Below, piece by piece: positions 28,456 through 37,429 of a DNA stretch of 64,000 nucleotides. The stretch spans positions 1,984,001 through 2,048,000 of the forward strand of contig NZ_CP058907.1 of NCBI RefSeq assembly GCF_013415845.1. The letters are read 5' to 3'. The notes beneath the pieces are model-generated. The model made no database searches and was not told where the DNA came from. It saw only the letters and a list, made by a program, of their open reading frames with translations. A program made the translations under genes and the position numbers. Position 1 is the stretch's first letter. Each line of letters opens with the position of its first letter. This stretch comes from Rhodopseudomonas palustris (lineage in GTDB: Bacteria; Pseudomonadota; Alphaproteobacteria; Rhizobiales; Xanthobacteraceae).

Positions 28456-28971
28456 TCAGGTGGTTTCGCCGGTGACCGCGCCGAGATTGTTGTGCAGCCG
28501 GCGCAACAGGTCGATCAACACTTCCTGCTCGTCCGCACTCAGGCACGACATCAGCTTCCGTTCGCGCTCCAGCGCGGCGACGATCACCTTGTCATGGGTG
28601 GCGCGGCCTTTGCCGGTGAGCGAGATCGAATGCGTGCGGGCGTCGTTCGGATCGACGCGGATGGTGATCAGACCGCGCGACTGCATGTCGGACAGCGTGC
28701 GGCTGACCGGTCCCTTGTTGAAGCCGATCACCTGACAGATCCGTGCCGCCGAAATGCCGGGCTCGATCGCCAGCAGCGACATGATCCGCCATTCCGTGAC
28801 GTTGACCCCGAAATTGCCCTGGTAGAACGCCGTGGCGCTGTTCGACAGTTTGTTGGCGATGAAGGTGATGAACGCCGGAACGTAGCGCTCCAGATCGAGC
28901 GTGAGGCCTTCCGGGCTCGGCGCGGCCGCGGCAGATCGTCGGGATTTTGGCGGGCGGGATGCACCAGTCAT
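28456..28971 (-). CDS. MarR family transcriptional regulator
   Basis: A protein of about 171 residues with a winged helix-turn-helix of the MarR type: VTEWRIMSLLAIEPGISAAR, VIGFNKGPVSRTLSDMQSRGL and the wing with DPNDARTHSISLTGKG, followed by a C-terminal dimerisation helix. It is transcribed away from the CYP199A2 operon across about 80 bases, so it probably controls that operon in response to an aromatic acid, as many MarR proteins beside aromatic catabolic genes do. The start is uncertain: ATG 28971 (MTGASRPPKSRR) is used, ATG 29004 and GTG 29085 are alternatives without clear ribosome sites. Confidence 0.85.
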   Translation of the reverse strand: MTGASRPPKSRRSAAAAPSPEGLTLDLERYVPAFITFIANKLSNSATAFYQGNFGVNVTEWRIMSLLAIEPGISAARICQVIGFNKGPVSRTLSDMQSRGLITIRVDPNDARTHSISLTGKGRATHDKVIVAALERERKLMSCLSADEQEVLIDLLRRLHNNLGAVTGETT

Positions 28972-29050
28972 GGGGATGTCGGCGGCGAATGCATGCGCCG
29001 ACATAAGGACATGCCACGGCATTTCACAAGTGGCGATTGAGGAGGACAAC

Positions 29051-30289
29051 ATGACCACGGCTCCCTCATCGGTGCCGGTTACCACGCCGTTCCAACACGG
29101 CGCCGGTGTTCCGCATCTCGGTATCGATCCGTTCGCGCTGGACTACTTCGCCGATCCCTATCCGGAGCAGGAGACGCTGCGCGAGGCGGGTCCGGTGGTG
29201 TATCTCGATAAGTGGAACGTCTATGGCGTCGCGCGTTACGCCGAGGTCTATGCGGTGCTCAACGATCCGCTCACCTTCTGCTCCAGCCGCGGCGTTGGCC
29301 TGAGCGATTTCAAGAAGGAGAAGCCGTGGCGGCCGCCGAGCCTGATCCTCGAGGCCGACCCGCCGGCGCATACCCGCACCCGCGCGGTACTCAGCAAGGT
29401 GCTGTCGCCGGCGACGATGAAGCGGCTGCGTGACGGCTTCGCGGCGGCGGCGGACGCCAAGATCGATGAACTGCTGGCCCGCGGCGGCAGTATCGATGCG
29501 ATCGCCGATCTTGCCGAGGCCTATCCCTTGTCGGTGTTCCCCGATGCGATGGGCTTGAAGCAGGAGGGGCGCGAGAATCTGCTGCCCTATGCGGGTCTCG
29601 TGTTCAACGCGTTCGGGCCGCCGAACGAACTGCGGCAGAGCGCGATCGAACGCTCGGCGCCGCATCAGGCCTATGTGGCCGAGCAGTGCCAGCGGCCGAA
29701 CCTTGCCCCCGGCGGGTTCGGTGCCTGTATTCACGCATTCAGCGACACCGGCGAGATCACGCCCGAGGAGGCCCCGCTGCTGGTGCGGTCGCTGCTCTCG
29801 GCGGGCCTCGACACCACCGTCAACGGCATTGCTGCGGCGGTGTACTGCCTGGCGCGTTTTCCGGACGAGTTCGCGCGGCTGCGCGCCGATCCGTCGCTGG
29901 CCCGCAACGCCTTCGAAGAAGCTGTGCGGTTCGAGAGCCCGGTGCAGACCTTCTTCCGCACCACCACGCGCGACGTCGAACTTGCGGGCGCCACGATCGG
30001 CGAGGGCGAGAAGGTGCTGATGTTCCTCGGCTCCGCCAACCGCGATCCGCGGCGCTGGGACGATCCAGACCGCTACGACATCACACGCAAAACCTCGGGC
30101 CATGTCGGCTTCGGCTCGGGCGTGCACATGTGCGTCGGTCAGCTCGTTGCCCGGCTGGAGGGGGAGGTGGTGCTCGCCGCGCTGGCTCGGAAGGTGGCGG
30201 CGATCGAGATCGCCGGGCCTTTGAAGCGCCGCTTCAACAACACGCTGCGCGGGCTGGAAAACCTGCCGATCCAACTGACGCCTGCCTGA
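29051..30289 (+). CDS. cyp199A2: Cytochrome P450 CYP199A2 (4-substituted benzoate monooxygenase)
   Basis: A 412-residue soluble bacterial P450. From memory the sequence is nearly identical to CYP199A2 of R. palustris, which oxidises para-substituted benzoic acids such as 4-methoxybenzoate (demethylation). The heme ligand is C361 in FGSGVHMCVG, the oxygen-activating I-helix motif is LLSAGLDTTVNG (acid-alcohol pair), and the ExxR is EEAVRFE. Electrons come from the [2Fe-2S] ferredoxin encoded ten bases downstream; the reductase is not in this window. ATG 29051 has a strong GGAGGA site at 29041-29046. The MarR gene is divergent, so substrate induction is likely. Confidence 0.93.
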   Translation: MTTAPSSVPVTTPFQHGAGVPHLGIDPFALDYFADPYPEQETLREAGPVVYLDKWNVYGVARYAEVYAVLNDPLTFCSSRGVGLSDFKKEKPWRPPSLILEADPPAHTRTRAVLSKVLSPATMKRLRDGFAAAADAKIDELLARGGSIDAIADLAEAYPLSVFPDAMGLKQEGRENLLPYAGLVFNAFGPPNELRQSAIERSAPHQAYVAEQCQRPNLAPGGFGACIHAFSDTGEITPEEAPLLVRSLLSAGLDTTVNGIAAAVYCLARFPDEFARLRADPSLARNAFEEAVRFESPVQTFFRTTTRDVELAGATIGEGEKVLMFLGSANRDPRRWDDPDRYDITRKTSGHVGFGSGVHMCVGQLVARLEGEVVLAALARKVAAIEIAGPLKRRFNNTLRGLENLPIQLTPA

Positions 30290-30298
30290 GAGAGCACC

Positions 30299-30619
30299 AT
30301 GCCGAGTATCACGTTCATTCTTCCCGATGGCGAACGCCGCACCGCCGAGGCCGCGGTCGGCGACACCGCGATGTATGCCGCGCTGAGCCTGGGGCTCGAC
30401 GGCATCGTTGCCGAATGCGGCGGCAACGCCGTCTGCGCGACCTGCCACGTCTATGTCGACGAGGGGCTGAGCAAGCTGCCGCCGGTCGACGGCAACGAGG
30501 ACGATCTGCTCGACGGCACGGCCGCCGAGCGGCTGCCGAACAGCCGGCTGTCATGCCAGATCAAGCTGTCTTCCGATCTCGATGGCCTGATCTTGCGAAT
30601 TCCGGATCGTCAGGTCTGA
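30299..30619 (+). CDS. pux: [2Fe-2S] ferredoxin, palustrisredoxin (P450 redox partner)
   Basis: A 106-residue ferredoxin of the putidaredoxin/adrenodoxin type. Cluster ligands are C40, C46 and C49 (ECGGNAVCATC) and C86 (RLSCQI), with normal vertebrate-type spacing. It carries electrons from an NADH-dependent flavoprotein reductase to CYP199A2. The gene starts ten bases after the P450 stop with GAGAG upstream, so it is cotranscribed. I recall it as Pux (palustrisredoxin) of R. palustris. Confidence 0.93.
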   Translation: MPSITFILPDGERRTAEAAVGDTAMYAALSLGLDGIVAECGGNAVCATCHVYVDEGLSKLPPVDGNEDDLLDGTAAERLPNSRLSCQIKLSSDLDGLILRIPDRQV

Positions 30620-30694
30620 GCAGCGCTACCGTAGGGGGCAACGACCCGCTGCGGCCCACTCAACAAACAATCAAAACACCGAGGGAGAAACCAA

Positions 30695-31909
30695 ATGACA
30701 CCAACCAAGGGCCTGCTGGGCCTTGCGGCCGCGTGCCTGTTGTGCGGCACCGCCAACGCCGAGATCTCCGGAAACGTCGTGCGCGTCGGCGTGCTCAACG
30801 ATATTTCCGGCATTTTTCAGGATACCAACGGCATGGGCTCGGTCGAGGCGGCTCGCATGGCGGCCGAAGACTTCGCCGGCGGCGGCAAGAACATCAAGGT
30901 CGAGATCGTCTACGCCGATCACCAGAACAAGGCCGATGTCGGCAACGCCATCGCGCGCCGCTGGCTCGACAACGAGGGCGTCGACACCATCGTTGACGTG
31001 CCGAATTCGGCGGTCGGGCTGTCGATCAACACGCTGCTGCGCGGCACAAAGATGACGTTCCTGGCGTCGTCGACGGCGAGCTCCGATCTCACCGGCAAGG
31101 CCTGCTCGCCCAACACCATCCAGTGGGTCAACGACACCTGGGCGACCGGCAACACCACCGCCGCGGCGATGATGCAGCGTGGCGGCAAGGACTGGTACTT
31201 CATCACGGTGGACTACGCGCTCGGCAAGGGCATCGAAGCCGAAGCCGCCAAGTACATCGAGGCGCATGGCGGCAAGGTGCTCGGCTCCGCCAAGCATCCG
31301 CTCGGCACGTCGGACTTCGCCTCGTTCCTGCTGCAGGCGCAATCTTCGAAGGCCGGCGTGATCGGCCTCGCCAATGCCGGCGGCGACACCATCAACAGCG
31401 TCAAGCAGGCGGCGGAATTCGGCATTCAGCAGAGCGGGCAGAAGCTGGTTGCGTTCCTGTTGTTCATCAACGACATCCACGGCATGGGCCTGAAGGTGGC
31501 GCAGGGCCTGCAACTGATGGAGGCGTTCTATTGGGACATGAACGACGACACCCGCGCCTTCGCCAAGCGGTTCGCGCAGCGGCCCGGCATGAACGGCAAG
31601 ATGCCGAGCGGCAACCAGGCCGGCGTCTATGCCTCGACCTTGGCCTATCTCAACGCCGTCGCGGCCACCGGAAGCGACGATGCCAAGGACGTCGTCCCGC
31701 AGATGAAAAAGTTCAGCGGCAAGGACAGACTGTTCGGCGACGTCACCATCCGCCAGGACGGACGCGTCGTGCACCCGATGTATCTGTTCGAGGTGAAGAA
31801 GCCGGAGGAGTCGAAGTATCCTTACGACTACTATCGCCTGGTTTCGACCATCGCCGCCGACAAGGCGTTCCGCTCGATCGCGGAAGGTGGGTGCGAGTTG
31901 GCGAAGTAG
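30695..31909 (+). CDS. ABC transporter substrate-binding protein (branched-chain amino acid/aromatic type)
   Basis: A 404-residue periplasmic binding protein of the Leu/Ile/Val family (type I fold). The signal peptide is residues 1-22 (ACLLCGTANAE), followed by VRVGVLNDISGIFQDTNG, VEIVYADHQNKADVG, and the hinge sequence DWYFITVDYALGKGIE. In R. palustris many such proteins bind aromatic acids rather than amino acids, and its position 75 bases after the P450/ferredoxin pair suggests a role in taking up the P450 substrate. No permease or ATPase gene is adjacent, so the rest of the transporter must be elsewhere. A GAGGGAGAAA ribosome site precedes ATG 30695. Confidence 0.88.
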   Translation: MTPTKGLLGLAAACLLCGTANAEISGNVVRVGVLNDISGIFQDTNGMGSVEAARMAAEDFAGGGKNIKVEIVYADHQNKADVGNAIARRWLDNEGVDTIVDVPNSAVGLSINTLLRGTKMTFLASSTASSDLTGKACSPNTIQWVNDTWATGNTTAAAMMQRGGKDWYFITVDYALGKGIEAEAAKYIEAHGGKVLGSAKHPLGTSDFASFLLQAQSSKAGVIGLANAGGDTINSVKQAAEFGIQQSGQKLVAFLLFINDIHGMGLKVAQGLQLMEAFYWDMNDDTRAFAKRFAQRPGMNGKMPSGNQAGVYASTLAYLNAVAATGSDDAKDVVPQMKKFSGKDRLFGDVTIRQDGRVVHPMYLFEVKKPEESKYPYDYYRLVSTIAADKAFRSIAEGGCELAK

Positions 31910-31969
31910 TATGCTCCTAGGCTGAATTCGAGGCGCGCGGCATGCCGGCGGCCGTGCCCCACGCAAAAC

Positions 31970-32094
31970 CGTCATCCCCGCGAAGGCGGGGATCCAGTAT
32001 CGCAGGGCGGCTGCTTTTAGCCCCGCGCTAACTGAGTGCGGATGACAGCAGAGCTCTGGGATACTGGGTCGCCCGGACGAGCCGGGCGATGACG
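31970..32094. repeat. Palindromic intergenic repeat (CGTCATCCCCGCG...GATGACG, family C)
   Basis: The outer arms CGTCATC (31970-31976) and GATGACG (32088-32094), and inner arms GATCCAGTATC and GATACTGGGTC (one mismatch), form a long imperfect stem with side stems CCCCGCGAAGGCGGGG and GCCCGGACGAGCCGGGC. It lies between convergent genes and is of a type repeated in many proteobacterial genomes. It may act as a bidirectional terminator. Confidence 0.75.
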
Positions 32095-32120
32095 CTTGGG
32101 GACGGGGATGAGTTGAGGCT

Positions 32121-32327
32121 CTAACGAGGTTCGGCTCGCTTCACGCCGATCTGCCAATAAACGACTGCCACCGCAACGGGCAGTGCGAGCGCGATCCAGG
32201 AGATCCAGTCCCACAGCCCGTCGCCGAGCAACGCTGTCGTGAGCCCGAGGGCGGTGATGACGCCGATCGCGAGCGGCGCGGCGAAGATTTGCGCGGTGGT
32301 GTGCGAGGCTCTGCGGGGCTTGCTCAT
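32121..32327 (-). CDS. Small two-TM protein ending the second iron-uptake operon
   Basis: A 68-residue protein with a basic N-terminus (MSKPRRASHTT) and two TM helices (about 14-34 and 38-58). It overlaps the PepSY stop by four bases (32324-32327), so it is translated from the same message. It takes the place held by DUF3325 in the first operon but is shorter and not recognisably the same family. Function unknown; a membrane partner of the PepSY protein is likely. Confidence 0.7.
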   Translation of the reverse strand: MSKPRRASHTTAQIFAAPLAIGVITALGLTTALLGDGLWDWISWIALALPVAVAVVYWQIGVKRAEPR

Positions 32328-33487
32328 GCCGGCCTCGCATCGGTCGATTGGACTTCCGCCGGCTGCGTTGCGGTCCGGCTGCGGGCATGGCCGCCGAAGC
32401 GCTGCTTTGCGACCCAGAGATAAAGTCCGGTGATCAGCACGACGATGCAGACGAGGTCGAGCAGACCCCAGACGATCTTGAGTGGCAGGCCACCATAGTC
32501 GCCGAAATGCAGCGGCCGCGACATCTGCAGCAGCGTCAAGTACCAAGGCATCTGCGGCACCAGCACCGGCACGGTTTGATCGACATCGACCAGCGTCGGG
32601 GTGGCGATCAGAGCCGTGAGCGCGGAGTTGCCCTTCATCCAGACCACGAGATGGCGGGGGCTCCCAAAATTCTCCGCGGTCGGCATCGTGATCGAGGAAA
32701 GACGCCCCTCCGGCATGGCGGCGCGAACCCGCGCGACCGCCTGATCCAGTGAGGACGGCTGGGCCACCGGCGCACCGCGATACGGTGCCAACAGAGGCGG
32801 CAGCACCTGGCCGCGCCAGTAGTCGTACATCGGCATCGCCAGCGTGTTGATCGCGCCTGTGATCCCGACCACGAACAGCCAGACTGTGGTGACGATGCCG
32901 AACAGATTGTGCAGGTCGAGCCATTTCAGCCGCCGCGAGCGCTGACGGACGGTGCCGAAGTCGAGCCGGCGCATGAACGGCGCGTAGACGACGACGCCGG
33001 AGACGATCGACACAACCAGCAAGAGGCCCATCGCGCCGAGGAACAATTCGCCCGGCAGCTCGAGCAGCATGTTCTTGTGCAGCAGCAGGATGATGTCCAT
33101 CACGCCCTGCTGCGGCCGCTCTTCGCCGAGCACCGCCTTGGTGCGGCCGTCCATCACCAGGCGATAGAACTTGCCGCGCATCGGCTTTGGCGTCGGCGAC
33201 ATCGAGACCACGACCGTATCCGGTTGCTCGTCCCGCCAGGTGACGAACAGAACGTGGTCGCCGGGGCGGGCCTGCTGAGCAGCGCGCACAACGTCGTCGA
33301 CCGGCGCGGCCGGCACGTTGCCCGGCAGGTTCGGCGCGGCGAATTGTTGCTGCGTCAGTTCCTCGATCTCCTCATGGAAGATCAACGGCAGGCCGGTGAG
33401 GCACAGCATCAGCATGAACAGCATGCTGATCAGCGAGGTCCAGGTGTGGACCTTGCTCCAGATCCTGAGTGCGCGTGTCCCGGTCAC
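32324..33487 (-). CDS. PepSY-associated TM helix protein (putative iron-siderophore reductase)
   Basis: A 387-residue inner-membrane protein with the four-helix PepSY-TM layout: SKVHTWTSLISMLFMLMLCLTG, a periplasmic PepSY-like segment, LHKNMLLELPGELFLGAMGLLLV, KWLDLHNLFGIVTTVWLFVVG, and a C-terminal helix (LPLKIVWGLLDLVCIVVLITGLYLW). Conserved His residues lie in the helices. It probably reduces or strips iron from the siderophore imported by the adjacent receptor. The start is GTG 33487, which overlaps the receptor stop (GTGA). It is shorter than the PepSY protein of the first operon (about 540 residues) and lacks that protein's four C-terminal helices. Confidence 0.82.
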   Translation of the reverse strand: MTGTRALRIWSKVHTWTSLISMLFMLMLCLTGLPLIFHEEIEELTQQQFAAPNLPGNVPAAPVDDVVRAAQQARPGDHVLFVTWRDEQPDTVVVSMSPTPKPMRGKFYRLVMDGRTKAVLGEERPQQGVMDIILLLHKNMLLELPGELFLGAMGLLLVVSIVSGVVVYAPFMRRLDFGTVRQRSRRLKWLDLHNLFGIVTTVWLFVVGITGAINTLAMPMYDYWRGQVLPPLLAPYRGAPVAQPSSLDQAVARVRAAMPEGRLSSITMPTAENFGSPRHLVVWMKGNSALTALIATPTLVDVDQTVPVLVPQMPWYLTLLQMSRPLHFGDYGGLPLKIVWGLLDLVCIVVLITGLYLWVAKQRFGGHARSRTATQPAEVQSTDARPA

Positions 33488-35799
33488 CAGCGATAGCTCG
33501 CGGTCGCGGTGACCACCCGCGGGGTGATGTACTGGCAGCCGCCGCTCACCGTACACTGCGCGTGGTCGTTATTGGCGATGTTCTTGACGTTGAGGGCCAG
33601 ATTGATGCCCTTCGGCTGGCGATAATGCAGCCCGGCGTCAAACACCGTATAGGCGTCGTTGGTCAGCGTGTTGAGGATGTCCATGTAGGATTCACCAACG
33701 TAGCGCACGCCGGCTCCGAAGCCCCAACCGGCAAGCGGTCCGCTCTGCAGCGTGTAATCGACGAAGCCCGACGCCATGTTGCGCGGGATCTGCACCGGCA
33801 CCTTGCCGATATCGCCGTTGTTGCTCTGGGTGTTCTTGACGTTCTGCAGCGTGTAAGTCGCCAGCAGATTCAGCCCCGGCATCGGTTTGGCGAGCAATTC
33901 GAGCTCGAGGCCGCGCGAATTCACCTGGCCGGTTTGGATGCTGTAGTTCAGATGCAGCGGGTCGGCCGTCAGCACGTTGTCCTGGGTCAGGTCGAAGACA
34001 GCCGCCGTGAACAAGAGATCTCGGTTCGGCTGGAACTTGATGCCGCCTTCGTACTGCTTGCCCTTGGTTGGCTTGAAGGCATTCGAGCTGAAATCGATGC
34101 CCGCCGTGGGCAGGAACGATTCGGAATAGCTGACATAGGGAGCAACGCCGCTGTCGAAGACGTAGGTGAGGCCGGCGCGCTTGGTGAAGGCGGTGTCGTC
34201 GTTCGGCTGCGGCACGCCGTTCAGGCGGTTGAGGGTGGTCTGCTGGGCGGCATCGTAGCGGCCGCCGAGCGTCAGGATCCAGTTCTGCAGCTTGATCTGG
34301 TCTTGCAGATAGATGCCGGCCTGGTTCAGGTTCTGCTTGTAGCTCTGCAGCAGCGTCGTCGGGATCACGATCTGCTGGCCGTAAACCGGGTTGATTCGGC
34401 TGAGCGATGGCGCGGTGCCACCGAACTGATCGCCGCTGAGTTGGAACGTCTGATAATCGGTGCCGATCAGCACGGTGTGCTGCAGCGGACCGGTCCAGGT
34501 CTTGGCGATGACGTGGTTGTCGATGTTGAAGGTGTCGCTGGTCTCCAGCACCTTGCGCGAGACCCGCGGAAATACGGTCTGGGTGTCGAGCGGGGTGCCG
34601 GCGAAAGTGATGTAGCGATATTCCAGGTCGACATGGCCGTAACGGGCGCGCGAGCGCACGATCAGATCGTCGCTGAAGCGGTGCTCGAACTGATAGCCGA
34701 TCCGATATTGGCTCTGGTCGAAAGTGTTGTACGACGGATCGCCAAGAAACAGCGGCAGCGCCTTGACGTCGACAATCTTGCCGCCTCGCACGACACCGAC
34801 CGATACCGGAAACGCGTTGCCGAATACATCGTGCTGATAATCGCTGAGAATCGTCAGCGAAGTGTCGTTGGTGGGGCGCCAGGTCACCGCCGGCGCGATA
34901 TAGGCCCGGTCGTCCTTCACCTTGTCGGAGAATTTGGCGATCTGCGCGTCGGAATCCCGCAGCACGCCGGTCAGGCGATAGAGCAGGGTCTTGTCCTTGT
35001 CGATCGGGCCGCCGACGTCGAACGCGCCCTGCACCCGGTCGGCGGTGCCGACGAGGCCGACCACTTCGCCGAACGCCTGATCGGTCGGGCGCTTGCTGAT
35101 CAGATCGATCAGGCCGCCGGGCGGGCTCTGGCCGTACATCACCGAGCTCGGTCCCTTGACGACGTCGACGCGCTGGACGCCGTAGGGCTCATTGCGGAAC
35201 ACCGAGAAATAGGCCGAGCCGTTGGCGGTGTCGCGCAATCCATCGCGGAAATTGGAGAAGCCGTTGGTTTCGAAGCCGCGGATGCGGGCCTGATCGTAGC
35301 GCGGATCGGCGCCGCCGGTCTGCACCGCGACACCGGCGGTGTATTGCAGCGCCTGCGCGACGGTGTCGACGCCGCGCGCGTCGAGATTGTCGCGGCTGAT
35401 CACCGAAATCGATTGCGGCGTTTCGATCAGCTTGGTGTCGGTCTTGGTGCCGCTGGCACTGACGCTGGGGACGAAGCCCGGCACCGGATCTGTGCCGCGT
35501 TCGAACACCGCGCGCTGCGTGGGCTGCACTGGCTGCGGCGCTTGCGTGGCACGCTGCGCGGAGCGGCGCGACGGGCCCGCGGCGGCGCGATTCCGGTCGC
35601 GCGCAGGCTGCGCCTGGCGCCGGCTCGCCTCCGGGGCGGCGACTTCGACGGCGGGCAGCTGGGTCGCCTGCGGTTTGGCATCCTGCGCGGCGGCTTGCGC
35701 CGAGGGCCACACCACCGGTGAGATCAGCGCGCTGGTCAGCAGCAGCGCGTTGACCACAGAACTGCGACCGGCATTCACGCCGGCATGACCCAATTTCAT
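33484..35799 (-). CDS. TonB-dependent siderophore receptor
   Basis: A 771-residue outer-membrane receptor with a signal peptide (about 1-38, ending SAQAAAQ), a short linker, a plug domain (SISVISRDNLDARGVDTVAQALQYTAG, RIRGFETNGFSNFRDGL, VQRVDVVKGPSSVMYGQSPPGG) and a barrel ending in Trp (TATASYRW). The SPPGG plug motif and overall layout are those of ferrichrome/hydroxamate-type receptors (FhuA/FoxA group). The substrate class is inference. It is the first gene of a three-gene minus-strand operon with PepSY and a small membrane protein. Upstream palindromes at 35884 and 36005 suggest iron regulation. Confidence 0.92.
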   Translation of the reverse strand: MKLGHAGVNAGRSSVVNALLLTSALISPVVWPSAQAAAQDAKPQATQLPAVEVAAPEASRRQAQPARDRNRAAAGPSRRSAQRATQAPQPVQPTQRAVFERGTDPVPGFVPSVSASGTKTDTKLIETPQSISVISRDNLDARGVDTVAQALQYTAGVAVQTGGADPRYDQARIRGFETNGFSNFRDGLRDTANGSAYFSVFRNEPYGVQRVDVVKGPSSVMYGQSPPGGLIDLISKRPTDQAFGEVVGLVGTADRVQGAFDVGGPIDKDKTLLYRLTGVLRDSDAQIAKFSDKVKDDRAYIAPAVTWRPTNDTSLTILSDYQHDVFGNAFPVSVGVVRGGKIVDVKALPLFLGDPSYNTFDQSQYRIGYQFEHRFSDDLIVRSRARYGHVDLEYRYITFAGTPLDTQTVFPRVSRKVLETSDTFNIDNHVIAKTWTGPLQHTVLIGTDYQTFQLSGDQFGGTAPSLSRINPVYGQQIVIPTTLLQSYKQNLNQAGIYLQDQIKLQNWILTLGGRYDAAQQTTLNRLNGVPQPNDDTAFTKRAGLTYVFDSGVAPYVSYSESFLPTAGIDFSSNAFKPTKGKQYEGGIKFQPNRDLLFTAAVFDLTQDNVLTADPLHLNYSIQTGQVNSRGLELELLAKPMPGLNLLATYTLQNVKNTQSNNGDIGKVPVQIPRNMASGFVDYTLQSGPLAGWGFGAGVRYVGESYMDILNTLTNDAYTVFDAGLHYRQPKGINLALNVKNIANNDHAQCTVSGGCQYITPRVVTATASYRW

Positions 35800-35883
35800 C
35801 GCTTACCCCCAAATCGAGGCAGCGAAGTAATCGGATACGGCAACGTGTATCAACGCTGCTGCGAAGCTTTTGCGCGAAGCCAG

Positions 35884-35899
35884 TTTGGAATCTATCAAA
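35884..35899. promoter_or_regulatory. Operator-like palindrome proximal to TonB receptor
   Basis: TTTGGAATCTATCAAA lies 85 bases before the receptor start. It matches the distal site at 36005-36020 in 13 of 16 positions and is an imperfect palindrome (TTTG...CAAA). I infer an iron-responsive operator of the Irr/Fur class. Confidence 0.45.
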
Positions 35900-36004
35900 C
35901 GATATCAGGCGCTCGCGTGCGAACGATCCTGATGGGGCGAGTATCGCCTTGATTCAGTTGAACTGTGCGCGGCGGGACAGAGATGCGCGTTGCCGCACCA
36001 TTCT

Positions 36005-36021
36005 TTTTGAATCGTTCAAAT
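36005..36021. promoter_or_regulatory. Irr-box-like palindrome distal to TonB receptor
   Basis: TTTTGAA-TCG-TTCAAAT holds the perfect 15-base palindrome TTTGAA-TCG-TTCAAA (36006-36020). It agrees with the remembered Irr consensus TTTAGAA-NNN-TTCTAAA in 11 of 14 fixed positions, and shares GAATCGTTC with the site at 1621-1628 before the first TonB operon. It lies between the divergent receptor gene and the decayed hydrolase gene. Confidence 0.5.
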
Positions 36022-36033
36022 CACATGAGGTGA

Positions 36034-37308
36034 GTGGGGATGACTCGGCGATCGGTCCGAGCGGGACAGGTCGCCTCGATGACTTGCCGGCCTTTGCTGC
36101 CGCGCAAACCGGTTTTGCCGGGTGGTGAAATTCGGATAGTCTGTGGTCCGACGCGAGGGTGGGCGGGCGGATCTGGCATGGTACGGATTGCCATCGACAC
36201 CGCCGATCTGCTGCCGGTCGACGTGGTGCTGGTCAGTCACATCGATGACGACCACCTCCATGGCATCCTTGATCTGACCGGCGAGCAGGGCAGTCCGGCG
36301 CCTGGGATCAGGCTGGCGGTCACGAGCCTATGGCACAACGGCTTCGACGACCTTCTGTCAACCAAGCCGGATGAACTGGCGAGCGGCTTCGGCACCGCCT
36401 CGATCCTCGCCGGGGCTGACATCAACATGTTCGCGGGCGGCGCATTGGCGAGACAGAGGAGGAGCTGCGGCGCACGCCGTGCTCGCCAACGTGCCGCAGG
36501 GCCGCACCCTGCGCGACGACGCTGCCGATCTCGGCTGGAAGCCGAACCACAAGTTCAAGGGCAAGCTGATCCTGACCGCTGCCGACGCCGCGCCGGTCGA
36601 CCTCAACGGTGTGACTATCACCGTCGCGGGCCCGCTGCAGGACGAACTGCAGGCGCTGCAGGACATGCACGATCAGTGGCTGCGGCAACGCAAGGCCGAC
36701 GGCACCCGTCCCACCGCGTCGGCGATGCTCGCAGCTTTCGTCGACAAATCAGTGCCGAACCTGTCGAGCATCGTGCTGCTCGCCGAATGCGGCGGCAAGA
36801 CCATGCTGCTGACCGGCGATGCGAGGGGCGACAAGATCATCGAGGGGTTGGAGACGACCGGCAAGCTGGCCAAGGACGAGACGCTGCACGTCGATGTTCT
36901 CAAGGTGCCGCATCATGGCAGCGACAATAATATGGAGACCTCGTTCTTCGAACGCGTCACGGCCGGTCACTGCGTGTTTTCGGGGAATGGGGACCACGGC
37001 AATCCAGAGCGGGCTACGCTGCAGATGCTTCTGGATGCGAGGGGCGTGGCCGAGGACTACACGACCCATCAGACCTATCCGATCGAAGAGATCGATGCCG
37101 GCAGCGAGGCCGATTGGGTCAAGCAGCAGGCAAAGGAAGCCAATCGGGCGAAGCCGCCGAAGGGGGGGGCGTGCGGCCGGATTGGTCGGCCGACGAGCAG
37201 GGGCTGGTGGCATTTTTCGCCGACAACCCGCAGTTGGCCGCTAAAGTGAAGATCGTCGCCGACGGCAAACCGCACCTGATCGACCTGCTCGACAAGGCTG
37301 TCGTCTGA
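36034..37308 (+). pseudogene. Metallo-beta-lactamase-fold hydrolase, multiply frameshifted
   Basis: Three overlapping reading frames carry successive parts of one MBL-fold protein. The first (from 36034 to about 36460) has VDVVLVSHIDDDHLHGILDL with the metal motif HxDDDH. The second (about 36470-37165) has VLANVPQGRTLRDD, NLSSIVLLAECGGKTMLLTGDARGDKI and VLKVPHHGSDNN. The third ends the protein (PDWSADEQGLVAFFADNPQL). The last shift falls in a run of eight Gs (37162-37169), where nine or six Gs would restore the frame. The N-terminus before the metal motif also lacks the expected GDCLLL-type strand, so the gene looks truly decayed rather than merely misread. Related ComEC-like hydrolases often accompany phage-defence or toxin loci. 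Confidence 0.75.
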
Positions 37309-37429
37309 CAGGACGGTCGGCGCGGCCAATGCCAGATCGTCGCCGTGCTGGCGTGCTTAGTCGCCTCCGTAAAACTACGATAGGGACATTCCCGGACTCG
37401 GGATTTGCCTAAATAGAACGCACACTAGA

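Noticed and set aside
33469..35721. 750-codon plus-strand reading frame opposite the second TonB receptor
   Set aside because: Antisense shadow; the receptor on the minus strand has signal peptide, plug and barrel motifs.
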